The notes below the pieces were generated by a model that was not told where the DNA came from, ran no database searches, and was given only the letters and a program-made list of their open reading frames with translations. The position numbers and the translations under genes are program-made. From JALORV01 sp035429725 (GTDB lineage Bacteria; Pseudomonadota; Gammaproteobacteria; Burkholderiales; Burkholderiaceae_F), in the NCBI GenBank assembly GCA_035429725.1, contig DAOMFI010000030.1, forward strand, positions 1 through 27,055: a stretch of DNA of 27,055 bases, read 5' to 3'. Shown in pieces: positions 1 to 7,862 of the stretch (position 1 is its first letter; every line of letters begins with the position of its first letter).

Positions 1-494
1 AGGGCATCAAGCTGCGCGTGCCCGAGGGCAAGTGGCGCGTGAAGATGTTCCAGGCGTACGGCGCGAACCCGTCGCCGATGAAGTTCTCCGAGGTCTTCAC
101 CGCCCTGCAGACCGGAGTGATGGACGGCCAGGAGAATCCGTTCACGCAGATCTACAGCGCCAAGTTCCAGGAAGTGCAAAAGTACCTGTCGCTGACCGGG
201 CACGTGTACACGCCGGCGTACGTCACCGTCGGCGCGAAGAAATGGGACAGCCTTCCCGCCGACGTGAAGAAGATCCTCGAAGACACGGCCAAGGAGACGC
301 AGGCCTGGGTTTATGAGAAGGCCGCGAAGGACGACGAGGATCTGCTCGGCAAGATCAAGGCCGCCGGCGTCGCCGTCAACACGCCAAACAAGGACGCGTT
401 CGTCAAGGCATCAGCGCCGGTGTACGAGGAATTCTCGAAGGAAGTGGCCGGCTCGAAGGAGATCATCGACCGCGCGATCGCACTCGGCAAGTAG
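1..494 (+). CDS. dctP: TRAP transporter solute-binding protein DctP, C-terminal part (5' end outside window)
   Basis: The reading frame is open from the left edge (first full codon at base 3) to the TAG at 492-494, giving about 163 residues. The gene starts outside the window; an internal GTG at 18 is not a believable start. The segment carrying EVFTALQTGVMDGQENPF followed by YSAKFQEVQKYLSLTGH is the hallmark C-terminal half of DctP-family periplasmic receptors, which bind carboxylates and deliver them to a DctQM permease. Family members are usually about 330 aa, so roughly half is present. The dctQ start lies 3 nt after the stop and dctM follows with an overlap, so this is one transcription unit. 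The substrate cannot be read from this part; the downstream CoA genes suggest a carboxylic acid. Confidence 0.93.
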   Translation, partial: GIKLRVPEGKWRVKMFQAYGANPSPMKFSEVFTALQTGVMDGQENPFTQIYSAKFQEVQKYLSLTGHVYTPAYVTVGAKKWDSLPADVKKILEDTAKETQAWVYEKAAKDDEDLLGKIKAAGVAVNTPNKDAFVKASAPVYEEFSKEVAGSKEIIDRAIALGK

Positions 495-497
495 GCG

Positions 498-1001
498 ATG
501 AACTTCCGGTCCTTCCGCCGGGGATACGAACGCTTCCTCGAGTGGATCTGCATCGCGCTGATGGCCGCGCTCGCCGCCGAGGTGACGGTGGGCGTGGCAT
601 TCCGTTATTCGGGCAACTCCCTGGTCTGGTACGACGAGGTTGCCACCATCCTGCTCGTCTGGGTGACCTTTTTCGGCTCCGCACTGGCCGTCCTCAAGCA
701 TGCGCACATGGGCGTGCCCGAGATCGTGCGGATGCTGCCGTCACGCGCGCGCGTCGCCGCCGCGGTCGTGGCGCAGCTCTGCACGATGGCCTTCTTCGTG
801 CTGCTCGCCTGGGTGGGATATTCGATCCTTGAAATCCTCGCAACCGACCACCTCGTGTCGCTACCGGACGTCCCGGCGTCCTACGCGCACGCGGCGATCC
901 CGATCAGCGCCGTGCTGATCGTCATCGGCCAGCTGCTGGTGTTTCCTGAAGTGCTGCGGGAAGCGCGCGGCGAGGTGATGCACGGGGAGGAGCCCGCGTG
1001 A
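498..1001 (+). CDS. dctQ: TRAP transporter small permease subunit DctQ
   Basis: A 167-aa integral membrane protein with about four hydrophobic segments (roughly residues 15-35, 48-68, 88-110 and 130-150). The stretch NSLVWYDEVATILLVWVTF is the conserved DctQ signature after TM1. DctQ is the small subunit that partners DctM in the inner membrane and helps dock the loaded receptor. The ATG follows the dctP stop by three bases, and its TGA overlaps the GTG start of dctM by four bases (GTGA), implying translational coupling. Length is typical for the family. The substrate is not determinable from this subunit. Confidence 0.93.
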   Translation: MNFRSFRRGYERFLEWICIALMAALAAEVTVGVAFRYSGNSLVWYDEVATILLVWVTFFGSALAVLKHAHMGVPEIVRMLPSRARVAAAVVAQLCTMAFFVLLAWVGYSILEILATDHLVSLPDVPASYAHAAIPISAVLIVIGQLLVFPEVLREARGEVMHGEEPA

Positions 1002-2281
1002 TCGGATTCCTCGTCCTGCTGTGCGTGGTCGCGCTGGTGCTGATCAACGTCCCGATCGCGGTCGCGCTGTGCATTGCGGCGGTCACGGCAATGCTGGCAT
1101 CCCAGGGCGTTGCGAGCCTGCCCAACGTGCCGCTCGCGCTCTACCAGGGTGCCTCCAGCTTTCCGCTGATCGCCATTCCGCTCTTCATCCTTGCGGCCGC
1201 GATCATGAACACCTCCGGAATCTCGCACCGGCTGATCGACTTCTGCCAGGCGCTGGTCGGCTGGGTGCGCGGCGCGCTCGCGCAGGTTAACGTGCTGAGC
1301 CACATGTTCTTCGCCGAGATCTCGGGCTCGGCCGTTGCCGGGGTCGCCGCCACCGCGTCCATCATCATGCCGGCGATGAAGAAGCGCGGTTACCCGGGGC
1401 CGTTCACGGCCGCGGTGACCTCGTCCACGGCGACGCTGGCGATCATCATTCCGCCGTCGATCCCGATGATCCTGTACGCGGTCATGGCGGGGACCTCTGT
1501 GGTGCAGATGTTCGTCGCCGGCATCGTGCCCGGCCTGCTGGCCTGCTTCGGCTTCATGGCTTTGTGTCACTGGTACGCGGTCCGGTACAACTGGCCGGTG
1601 GAGCAGATCTTCCAGTGGGGCGCGCTGTGGCGTGCCTTCCGGTCGGCCTTCTGGGCGCTGACGCTGCCGGTCATCATTCTCGGCGGCATCTTCGGCGGCA
1701 TCGTCACCGCCACCGAAGGCGCGGCGCTGGCCGTCGTTGCCGCGCTGCTCGTCGGCGGTCTCGTTTATCGCGAGCTCGACTGGGCGCGTCTGCGCGAGGC
1801 TGTCATCGACGGCGCGGTGCAGACCGGCACCGTGATGCTGCTGGTGGCCGCCTCCGCCCTGCTGGGACTCTACCTCACCGAGGTTCAGTTGCCGCAACGC
1901 ATCGCGGCCGCGATGCTCTCGGTCACCGACGAGAAGTGGGCGATTCTCGCCATCCTCAATGTCTTCTTCTTCATCATCGGCATGTTCCTGCACTCGGCCG
2001 CTGCCATCGTGCTGGTGGTGCCGATCGTGATGCCGGTGGTCACCGCCGCGGGAATCGATCCGATCCACTTCGGCCTGATCGTGACGCTCAATCTCGCCAT
2101 CGGCCAGCAGACGCCACCGGTGGCGAGCGTGCTGCTGCTGACCTGCTCGATCGCGAAGGAAAGCGTCTGGGACGTCACGAAGGCGAACATCCCGTTCATA
2201 GCGGTGCTCGTGGCCGTCCTGATGCTGATCACCTACGTCCCGGTCGTCACACTGGGTCTGGTGGACTTCTTCTACCGCTGA
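998..2281 (+). CDS. dctM: TRAP transporter large permease subunit DctM
   Basis: A 427-aa polytopic membrane protein of standard DctM length, with about 12 hydrophobic segments. Recognisable blocks are FFAEISGSAVAGVAATASI, the segment SSTATLAIIIPPSIPMILY and, near the C-terminus, NLAIGQQTPPVASVLLL. It forms the sodium-coupled transport channel of the TRAP system. The start is the GTG at 998, chosen because it overlaps the dctQ TGA (GTGA) and has a GGGGAGGA ribosome-binding site about 6 nt upstream. The crotonase ATG begins 2 nt after its stop, so transporter and catabolic genes form one operon. Confidence 0.95.
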   Translation: MIGFLVLLCVVALVLINVPIAVALCIAAVTAMLASQGVASLPNVPLALYQGASSFPLIAIPLFILAAAIMNTSGISHRLIDFCQALVGWVRGALAQVNVLSHMFFAEISGSAVAGVAATASIIMPAMKKRGYPGPFTAAVTSSTATLAIIIPPSIPMILYAVMAGTSVVQMFVAGIVPGLLACFGFMALCHWYAVRYNWPVEQIFQWGALWRAFRSAFWALTLPVIILGGIFGGIVTATEGAALAVVAALLVGGLVYRELDWARLREAVIDGAVQTGTVMLLVAASALLGLYLTEVQLPQRIAAAMLSVTDEKWAILAILNVFFFIIGMFLHSAAAIVLVVPIVMPVVTAAGIDPIHFGLIVTLNLAIGQQTPPVASVLLLTCSIAKESVWDVTKANIPFIAVLVAVLMLITYVPVVTLGLVDFFYR

Positions 2282-2283
2282 TC

Positions 2284-3063
2284 ATGTCCGATCTGATCCT
2301 GGTCGAACGCGACGGTCCGATCGCAACGGTGATCCTGAACCGTCCGCACAAGCTGAACGCGCTGACGCGCGCGATGTGGGGCGAACTGGGTGAAACCGTC
2401 GAGCGCCTCGGCGCCGATGCGAAGGTGCGCTGCATCGTGCTGCGCGGTGCCGGCGAGAAGGCCTTTTCGCCGGGCAACGACATCAGCGAATTCGAGACAC
2501 AACGCTCAAACAAGGCGCAGGCGATTGACTACGGCCAGGTGATGCACCGCACGGCCGAGCAGCTCGCGAACTGCCCGACGCCGATCGTCGCGCAGATCCA
2601 TGGCATCTGCGTCGGCGGCGGGCTGGAGATCGCGGCACTGGCCGACATCCGCATCTGCGGCGCGTCGAGCCGCTTCGGTGCGCCGATCAAGAACCTCGGA
2701 CTGGTGATGGCCTACGCGGAGATGGCGCCGCTGGTCCGACTGGTCGGGCGCAGCATTGCTCTCGAGATCCTGCTCGAAGGTCGCATCTTCGACGCGGTCG
2801 AGGCCCGGGACAAGGGGCTTGTGTCGCGAATCGTCGCCGATGACCAGGTGGCCACGGAAGTTCAGGCTACTGCCGCGCGCATCGCCGACGGCGCCCCACT
2901 CGTCGCTCGCTGGCACAAGAAGTTCGCGCGGCGCCTTGCCGAAGGCACGGCCTTGACGCCGCAGGAACTGGACGAGTGCTTCGACTGCTTCGACACCGAA
3001 GACTTCCGTATCGGCTACTCGGCCTTTCTCGCCAAGCAGAAGCCAGAATTCGTCGGCCGTTAG
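2284..3063 (+). CDS. Enoyl-CoA hydratase/isomerase (crotonase) family protein
   Basis: A 259-aa protein of typical crotonase length. It has the N-terminal beta strand with NRPHKLNAL, the oxyanion-hole region AFSPGNDISEF and the CoA-binding/active-site block HGICVGGGLEIAALADIRI. The glutamate matching the first catalytic Glu of rat enoyl-CoA hydratase (Glu144) is present at E115. The position matching the second (Glu164, normally in QPE) reads A-P-I with Ile135. The enzyme may therefore be an isomerase, a specialised hydratase or a lyase rather than a classical hydratase. The ATG at 2284 lies 2 nt after dctM; the frame is open further upstream but that part is a shadow of dctM. Its place between a TRAP transporter and a CoA-transferase suggests it acts on the CoA ester of the imported acid. 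Confidence 0.92.
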   Translation: MSDLILVERDGPIATVILNRPHKLNALTRAMWGELGETVERLGADAKVRCIVLRGAGEKAFSPGNDISEFETQRSNKAQAIDYGQVMHRTAEQLANCPTPIVAQIHGICVGGGLEIAALADIRICGASSRFGAPIKNLGLVMAYAEMAPLVRLVGRSIALEILLEGRIFDAVEARDKGLVSRIVADDQVATEVQATAARIADGAPLVARWHKKFARRLAEGTALTPQELDECFDCFDTEDFRIGYSAFLAKQKPEFVGR

Positions 3064-3070
3064 CCAAGCG

Positions 3071-4306
3071 ATGAGCGCGGACGCGAAGGTGCCTGACCGC
3101 CCGTCCCACACAGGGCCGCTTTCAGGCATGCGCGTGCTCGAACTTGCGCAGATCATGGCGGGACCTACGGCCGGGATGATGCTGGCCGACATGGGCGCCG
3201 ACGTCATCAAGGTCGAGAAGCTGCCCGGCGGCGACGATTCGCGCTCCTACCGCGAGCCGCGCGTCAACGGGGTCTCGGCGCCCTTCATGATCCTCAACCG
3301 CAACAAGCGCGGCATCGCGTTAAACCTCAAGCATCCGCAAGGCCGCGAGATCCTGCTGCGCATGGCGCGCGATGCCGATGTCCTGACCGAGAACTACCGT
3401 CGCGGCACGCTCGAGAAGCTGGGGCTCGGCTACGACGTGCTGTCAGCCGTCAACCCTGGCCTGATCTACTGCGCGGTGTCAGGCTACGGGCGCGACGGAC
3501 CCTATGGCGACAAGGGCGGCTTCGACCTGATTGCGCAGGGATTCGCCGGCCTGATGTCGATCACCGGTGAACCCGGCGGCGCACCGGTCAAGCCCGGCAA
3601 TTCGGTCGCCGACATCAATGCCGGCATCCTGGCGGTCGTCGGCGTACTCGCGGCCTACGCGCACAAGCTCAAGACCGGCCAGGGCCAGGTCGTCGAGACC
3701 TCCTTGATGGAGGCCGCCCTGCAGCAGACGTACTGGCATGCGGCGATTCAGTTCGCCACGGGGACCAGCCCCGGGCCGACCGGGTCGGCGCACATCCTGA
3801 CTGCGCCGTACCAGGCGTTTCACGCCAAGGACGGCTGGATCAACATCGGCGGCGCCAACCAGGCCAACTGGGAGCGCATTGCAGAGGTGCTGGAGCATCC
3901 CGAGTGGCGCGACGATCCGCGCTTCCGGACGAACTCGGACCGCATGGCCAACCTGCCGGCGCTCGTCGAACAGATGAATGCCGTGCTCGGCACGCGCAGC
4001 AAGGCCGAGTGGATCGAAGCGTTCGATGCCGCCGGTGTCCCGGTGGGTCCTGTGCACAGCATCGGCGAGGCGCTCTCGCATCCACAGACGCTGGCGCGCG
4101 GCATGGTGGTGGATCTCGTGCACCCTCAGGCCGGCCCGACCAAGGCGGTCGGATGCCCCGTGCACTTTTCCGCGACTCCGACCTCGATCTCGCGGCCGGC
4201 GCCGATGCTGGGCGAACACACTCGTGCGCTGCTGCGCGACTACGGCTACGGCGACGCCGAGATTGACAGCTTCATCGCCGAAGGCGTGGTCGAAGCGCTG
4301 GCCTAA
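3071..4306 (+). CDS. Family III CoA-transferase (CaiB/BaiF type)
   Basis: A 411-aa protein of the family III acyl-CoA transferase type. N-terminal MRVLELAQIMAGPTAGMML, then LADMGADVIKVEKLPGGDDS, the block LNRNKRGIALNL and the YGRDGPYGDKGGFD motif are all characteristic of CaiB/BaiF proteins. Such enzymes move CoA from an acyl-CoA donor to a free carboxylic acid through an aspartyl-CoA thioester. In the segment ETSLMEAALQ the residue at the usual catalytic Asp position is Glu214, a variant I believe occurs in part of the family but cannot check here. It starts 7 nt after the crotonase stop and is the last gene of the TRAP operon, so it probably activates the imported carboxylate. Confidence 0.93.
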   Translation: MSADAKVPDRPSHTGPLSGMRVLELAQIMAGPTAGMMLADMGADVIKVEKLPGGDDSRSYREPRVNGVSAPFMILNRNKRGIALNLKHPQGREILLRMARDADVLTENYRRGTLEKLGLGYDVLSAVNPGLIYCAVSGYGRDGPYGDKGGFDLIAQGFAGLMSITGEPGGAPVKPGNSVADINAGILAVVGVLAAYAHKLKTGQGQVVETSLMEAALQQTYWHAAIQFATGTSPGPTGSAHILTAPYQAFHAKDGWINIGGANQANWERIAEVLEHPEWRDDPRFRTNSDRMANLPALVEQMNAVLGTRSKAEWIEAFDAAGVPVGPVHSIGEALSHPQTLARGMVVDLVHPQAGPTKAVGCPVHFSATPTSISRPAPMLGEHTRALLRDYGYGDAEIDSFIAEGVVEALA

Positions 4307-4333
4307 GTCGCCAACCGACGTTATGAGGCCACC

Positions 4334-4349
4334 CGGGCGAGCTCGCCCG
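4334..4349. repeat. Perfect 16-bp palindrome between the TRAP operon and the MFS gene
   Basis: CGGGCGAGCTCGCCCG reads the same on both strands. It lies 28 nt after the CoA-transferase stop, in the 232-nt gap before the MFS gene. With no loop and no T-run it fits a two-fold operator site better than an intrinsic terminator, but either is possible. Confidence 0.4.
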
Positions 4350-4538
4350 TCGACAACAGGCGCACTGCGTGCTCTGGAAGTCGCCGCAGGAACTGGCTCT
4401 CCGTTTGTGCGCATGGCGTGGTCATGCGAAGGCCGGCGAGACTTCGGTCGATAATCAGCGCGCTAAGGCTCTCTTCGTATTGCCGACTACAACTGCGAGC
4501 GAGCTGCGGAGGCGATCACGAGCGTAGGCGCGGCACGG

Positions 4539-5780
4539 TTGCGGAGCACACCCATTCAACCCAGAAACCTCGGACTGAGACTCTTCCTGCCGTTCGCCGC
4601 GGGCTACTTTCTTTCTTACCTGCTGCGAAACGTGAATGCCGTCATCGCACCGGAACTTACGCGCGAGCTCGGCGTTTCCGCGGCCGAGCTGGGGCTGCTG
4701 ACTTCCGCCTACCTGCTCACCTTCAGCGCTTTCCAGCTGCCTCTCGGCATCCTGCTGGACCGCTATGGTCCACGACGTGTCGAGTCGGTACTGCTGCTGA
4801 TCGCGGCCGCGGGCAGCGCCTGGTTCGGATTCGGCAGCAGTCTCGGTGAACTCGCGCTGGCGCGGGCGGCGATCGGCCTGGGCGTGTGCGCGTGCCTGAT
4901 GGCCGCCTTCAAGGCCTTCTCGATCTGGTATCCGGTCGAACGGCTGCCGTCCTTGAACGCGGCCGTGATGGTCGCGGGCGGTCTGGGCGCCCTTGCCGCC
5001 ACCACCCCGCTGGCCTGGGCGGCGCCCATCCTCGGTCGACACGGACTGTTTCTCGTGCTGGCGGCACTGGCCGTGCTGGCCGCACTGGGCATCTACTCGA
5101 CACCGGACAAGCCCGCGTCCGCGGCCGGCGGCACGCTGGGACAGCAGTTTCGCGAGTTGCTCAGTGTCCTGCGCAGCCGGGAATTCTGGCGCTACGCGCC
5201 GATGACCGCCACCGGCCTCGGCGGTTTCGTCGCCCTCCAGGGGCTCTGGGCCGTTCCGTGGCTGATGCAGGTGGGTGGGCACACGCGCGAGGTTGCCGCT
5301 TTCCACATGTTGCTGACGACGCTGGCCATGGTGACCGGGTTCCTGCTCACGGCGGTGTGTATCGGCCCGTTGCGCAGAAACGGCATCCTGCCGGGTCGGA
5401 TCATGGCGGCCGGCAACGCCGTCGGGCTGGTCGCGATGCTGGCCCTATGGACTGGCATCGGGAGCACGCATGCGCTGTGGTTCGTGCTCGCCCTCGTGTT
5501 TGCGGTGGGCAACATCGCCTATGCGGAGATCACGAGTCGCTTCGCGCCGACGCTGGCGGGACGAGTCAACGCGGCACTCAATCTGGCAACCTTCGTCGGC
5601 GCATTCTCGATTCAGTGGGGCTATGGCGTGATGCTGGACGGGTTGCAGGCGGCAGGCCGGTCCCTCGCAGACAGCCATCACACCGCGTTTGCCACGCTCC
5701 TTGCGCTGCAGGTCCTTGGCTTCGGCTGGTTCCTATGGAACCGGCAATCGGCGGGTAGCGCAACGGGCGCGCTCACGTAA
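4539..5780 (+). CDS. MFS transporter
   Basis: A 413-aa major facilitator with about 12 hydrophobic segments. The loop between TM2 and TM3 carries GILLDRYGPRR (about residues 70-80), matching the MFS signature G-x-L-x-D-R-x-G-R-R. Within the common start codons the longest frame begins with TTG at 4539; the frame is closed by TAA at 4464, and the first ATG lies after TM1 has begun, so a TTG start is most plausible. No strong ribosome-binding site is visible, so the exact start is uncertain. It is separated from the TRAP operon by 232 nt and is probably its own unit. The substrate is unknown; neighbouring acid-catabolism genes make an organic anion a guess only. Confidence 0.88.
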   Translation: MRSTPIQPRNLGLRLFLPFAAGYFLSYLLRNVNAVIAPELTRELGVSAAELGLLTSAYLLTFSAFQLPLGILLDRYGPRRVESVLLLIAAAGSAWFGFGSSLGELALARAAIGLGVCACLMAAFKAFSIWYPVERLPSLNAAVMVAGGLGALAATTPLAWAAPILGRHGLFLVLAALAVLAALGIYSTPDKPASAAGGTLGQQFRELLSVLRSREFWRYAPMTATGLGGFVALQGLWAVPWLMQVGGHTREVAAFHMLLTTLAMVTGFLLTAVCIGPLRRNGILPGRIMAAGNAVGLVAMLALWTGIGSTHALWFVLALVFAVGNIAYAEITSRFAPTLAGRVNAALNLATFVGAFSIQWGYGVMLDGLQAAGRSLADSHHTAFATLLALQVLGFGWFLWNRQSAGSATGALT

Positions 5781-5802
5781 TCCGCCGAACGAAATCGGGC
5801 GT

Positions 5803-5816
5803 GCGGCGAACGCCGC
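5803..5816. terminator. Short GC hairpin between convergent genes
   Basis: GCGGCGAACGCCGC (stem of 5-6 bp) lies 23 nt after the MFS stop and before the end of the convergent small ORF. There is no T-run, so termination is only a suggestion from its placement. Confidence 0.3.
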
Positions 5817-5838
5817 TTGAGTCGACTCGCCGCCGCTG

Positions 5839-6114
5839 TCACTTCGCGGGCTTGCCCTTCTTCGACAGGAAGAACGTCAGTACCGCAATGATGAGCGCCA
5901 GCGCAGCGCTGAGTTCCAGCAAGGCGCGGTCGGTGTCGCGTGCGATCGCCTCGCGCTTCCGCTTGAGGCGATGCAGGTCTGCGCCGGGGAACTTGCGCGT
6001 CAGCTCAGCCGGTCTGCGCTTGCACGACCGAGCGCGCGGGGCCGGGTTCGTCCCTGCGCCCGTCCGGATGCCGGGCGAATCGTGCCGCATCGCGACCGTG
6101 GACCGGCGCCGCAT
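5839..6114 (-). CDS. Small protein with C-terminal membrane segment (start uncertain)
   Basis: An ORF of up to 91 codons ends at 5839. Its C-terminal part has a charged helix (DLHRLKRKREAIARDTDRAL), one hydrophobic segment (SAALALIIAVLTFFL) and a lysine-rich tail (SKKGKPAK). This layout looks like a tail-anchored or single-pass inner-membrane protein. The N-terminal 36 or so codons overlap the 3' end of the pirin gene in another frame and look like shadow sequence. The real product is probably about 50-55 aa, coupled to the pirin stop at 6005-6007 through a CTG or similar weak start. I recognise no family. Confidence 0.45.
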   Translation of the reverse strand: MRRRSTVAMRHDSPGIRTGAGTNPAPRARSCKRRPAELTRKFPGADLHRLKRKREAIARDTDRALLELSAALALIIAVLTFFLSKKGKPAK

Positions 6115-7090
6115 CCGGCCACGGCCAGCCGCCGAACTGCGTTCGTTGGTAGTCAGCGAAGGTTTGCATGATCTCGGCCTGCGTGTTCATGACGAAAGGA
6201 CCATGCTGCACGACCGGCTCGCCGATCGGCCGTCCCTGCAGCACGAGAAACTCGCTTTCGTCCTTGCCGTTGACCAGTTCGATCGGCACATCGGCGCGGA
6301 CTTCGATGGCGGCAGGACCGGGTACCGCGTGGCTGCCGACCGTCACCGGACCGCCCTTGAAGAGATACAGATGCCGCCGCGTTCCTGTCCTGGCCGGCGG
6401 CATGGTCCAGCGCGCGCCCGCGCTCATGCGCAGGGTCCAGATCGCGATGTCCGCTTCGTCTCTCGCCGCCCACGAGTCGGGCGGCGGCGCCAGCGGTTGT
6501 ACTTCGCCCTTCTGCCCCGCCGTGGCGCTGTCGTCATGCAAGCGCCCCGCAATCACCGCGACCTCGGTCGTGGCACCACCCCCGCTCATCATCGTTCGCC
6601 GGGGAATGTCTTCCGACCAGAACATCGTGAAGTGCGGCGCCGACATCTTCGATGTCGCGGGGAGGTTGAGCCAGATCTGGAAGAGTTCCAGCGGGTTGGG
6701 CCGCGCGTCGTCGAGCAGAGGAAACATCTCCGAGTGCACGACGCCGCGGCCGGTGGTCAGCCATTGCACATCCCCGCCGCCATAGCGCGCCGCCGCGCCG
6801 AGTGAGTCCGCGTGGTCGACGAGCCCCTTGCGCACGACCGTGACCGTCTCGAAGCCGCGATGCGGATGGGCGGGAAAGCCCGGCACGGTGTCACCGTGGT
6901 ACATGCTCCAGCCGTCCTTGCGACTGAAGTCCTGGCCGATGGCGCGCCCGGAAAGGGATGCGGCCGGACCCATGCGCCCGTTGCCGCACGGGTAGGCGTC
7001 ATCGTGGTAGACGCAGAAGAGGAAAGGATCAGCCGTTTCCCAAGGGAAACCCAGGGGGCTGATGCGGATGACAGAGGGACTGGTGGACAC
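6005..7090 (-). CDS. Pirin family protein
   Basis: A cupin-fold pirin of 361 aa from the GTG at 7090, chosen because GAGGTG sits 6 nt upstream. The frame stays open to 7186 but without pirin-like sequence. All four metal ligands of pirins are present with family spacing: His75 and His77 in HPHRGFETV, and His119 and Glu121 in GRGVVHSEMF. The block ELFQIWLNLP and the C-terminal pirin domain ending near QGRPIGEPVVQHGPFVMN are also recognisable. Pirins bind iron or other metals; some have quercetinase-like dioxygenase activity and others act as redox-sensitive regulators, so the substrate is open. It is longer than the usual 230-300 aa because of an Arg/Pro-rich tail. Upstream on the same strand is a truncated sugar dehydrogenase. 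Confidence 0.93.
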   Translation of the reverse strand: MSTSPSVIRISPLGFPWETADPFLFCVYHDDAYPCGNGRMGPAASLSGRAIGQDFSRKDGWSMYHGDTVPGFPAHPHRGFETVTVVRKGLVDHADSLGAAARYGGGDVQWLTTGRGVVHSEMFPLLDDARPNPLELFQIWLNLPATSKMSAPHFTMFWSEDIPRRTMMSGGGATTEVAVIAGRLHDDSATAGQKGEVQPLAPPPDSWAARDEADIAIWTLRMSAGARWTMPPARTGTRRHLYLFKGGPVTVGSHAVPGPAAIEVRADVPIELVNGKDESEFLVLQGRPIGEPVVQHGPFVMNTQAEIMQTFADYQRTQFGGWPWPDAAPVHGRDAARFARHPDGRRDEPGPARSVVQAQTG

Positions 7091-7284
7091 CGGCTTCACC
7101 TCGGCTGGAAAACGCGGCTCCCTTGCGGGAAGTCCCCAAACTGGGGCGCGAGACCAAATGCGCGGACAGCGCAAGTATCTCCGCACGGAGCATTGCGAAT
7201 GACACTACATTGGGCCAGCGGCCGGCTTTCTCAACTCACCGTCCAAACGACCTCGACGGGAAGATCGCACTTGGGCCTGCTCAT

Positions 7285-7719
7285 TCAATCCGACGGCTCG
7301 AGGCGCAGAATCGCACCGCGCGCGGCGTCAGTCAGCAGGTAGACGAGACCGTCGGGACCGACGCGCACGTCACGCACCCGCGGAAGTTCGCCCTTCAGCA
7401 TGAACTCATCTTCGACAAAGCGTTCGCCGTCGAGTCGGACGCGGATCAGCGCACCGGCACGCAGCGTTCCCATCAGCGCATCGCCGCGCCAGTTCGGGAA
7501 CTTGTCGCCTTCGTAAAAGGCGAGGCCTGAAAGTGCGGGCGACGGCGTCCAGTATTTCACGGGTTGAGCCATGCCGGGCTTCTCCGTGCCTTCGCCGATC
7601 TTCGTGCCGGTGACGTAGTTGACGCCATACGTGATCACCGGCCAGCCGTAGTTGACTCCCGCCTTGACGAGGTTGAGCTCGTCACCCCCTTGAGGGCCAT
7701 GCTCGTTGGTCCACAACGC
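7285..7719 (-). CDS. PQQ-dependent sugar (aldose/sorbosone) dehydrogenase, C-terminal part cut by assembly gap
   Basis: About 144 C-terminal residues run from the edge of the N gap to the stop at 7285. NEHGPQGGDELNLVKAGVNY followed by YGWPVITYG is the signature of the soluble glucose/sorbosone dehydrogenase family (YliI/Asd-like six-bladed propellers that use PQQ). The propeller continues through PSGLAFY-like and VRDVRVGPDGLVYLLTD blocks. Family members are about 350-400 aa and exported, so well over half of the gene, including any signal peptide, is lost in the gap. The few in-frame codons right of the gap (7822-7836) cannot be shown to belong to it. Whether it is co-transcribed with the pirin gene 194 nt downstream is unclear. 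Confidence 0.85.
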   Translation of the reverse strand, partial: ALWTNEHGPQGGDELNLVKAGVNYGWPVITYGVNYVTGTKIGEGTEKPGMAQPVKYWTPSPALSGLAFYEGDKFPNWRGDALMGTLRAGALIRVRLDGERFVEDEFMLKGELPRVRDVRVGPDGLVYLLTDAARGAILRLEPSD

Positions 7720-7819
7720 NNNNNNNNNNNNNNNNNNNNNNNNNNNNNNNNNNNNNNNNNNNNNNNNNNNNNNNNNNNNNNNNNNNNNNNNNNNNNNNNN
7801 NNNNNNNNNNNNNNNNNNN
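7720..7819. other. Assembly gap (100 Ns)
   Basis: Exactly 100 Ns, the conventional placeholder for a scaffold join of unknown length. It truncates the sugar dehydrogenase and separates it from the LysR gene, so distance and even adjacency across it are not certain. Confidence 0.99.
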
Positions 7820-7862
7820 GGTGTTTGTTCGGGCATGCCGGGCCATCGAGGTTAGTCGCATT

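Noticed and set aside
881..2068. 395-codon minus-strand ORF
   Set aside because: It lies antisense to dctQ/dctM, is dominated by Arg, His, Asp and Gln in a repetitive pattern, and has no domain. It is a shadow of high-GC coding sequence.
5801..6805. 334-codon plus-strand ORF
   Set aside because: Antisense to pirin, whose metal ligands are all present on the minus strand.
7820..7836. Start codon of the sugar dehydrogenase right of the gap
   Set aside because: The five in-frame codons are connected only through Ns of unknown true length, so the join is arbitrary.
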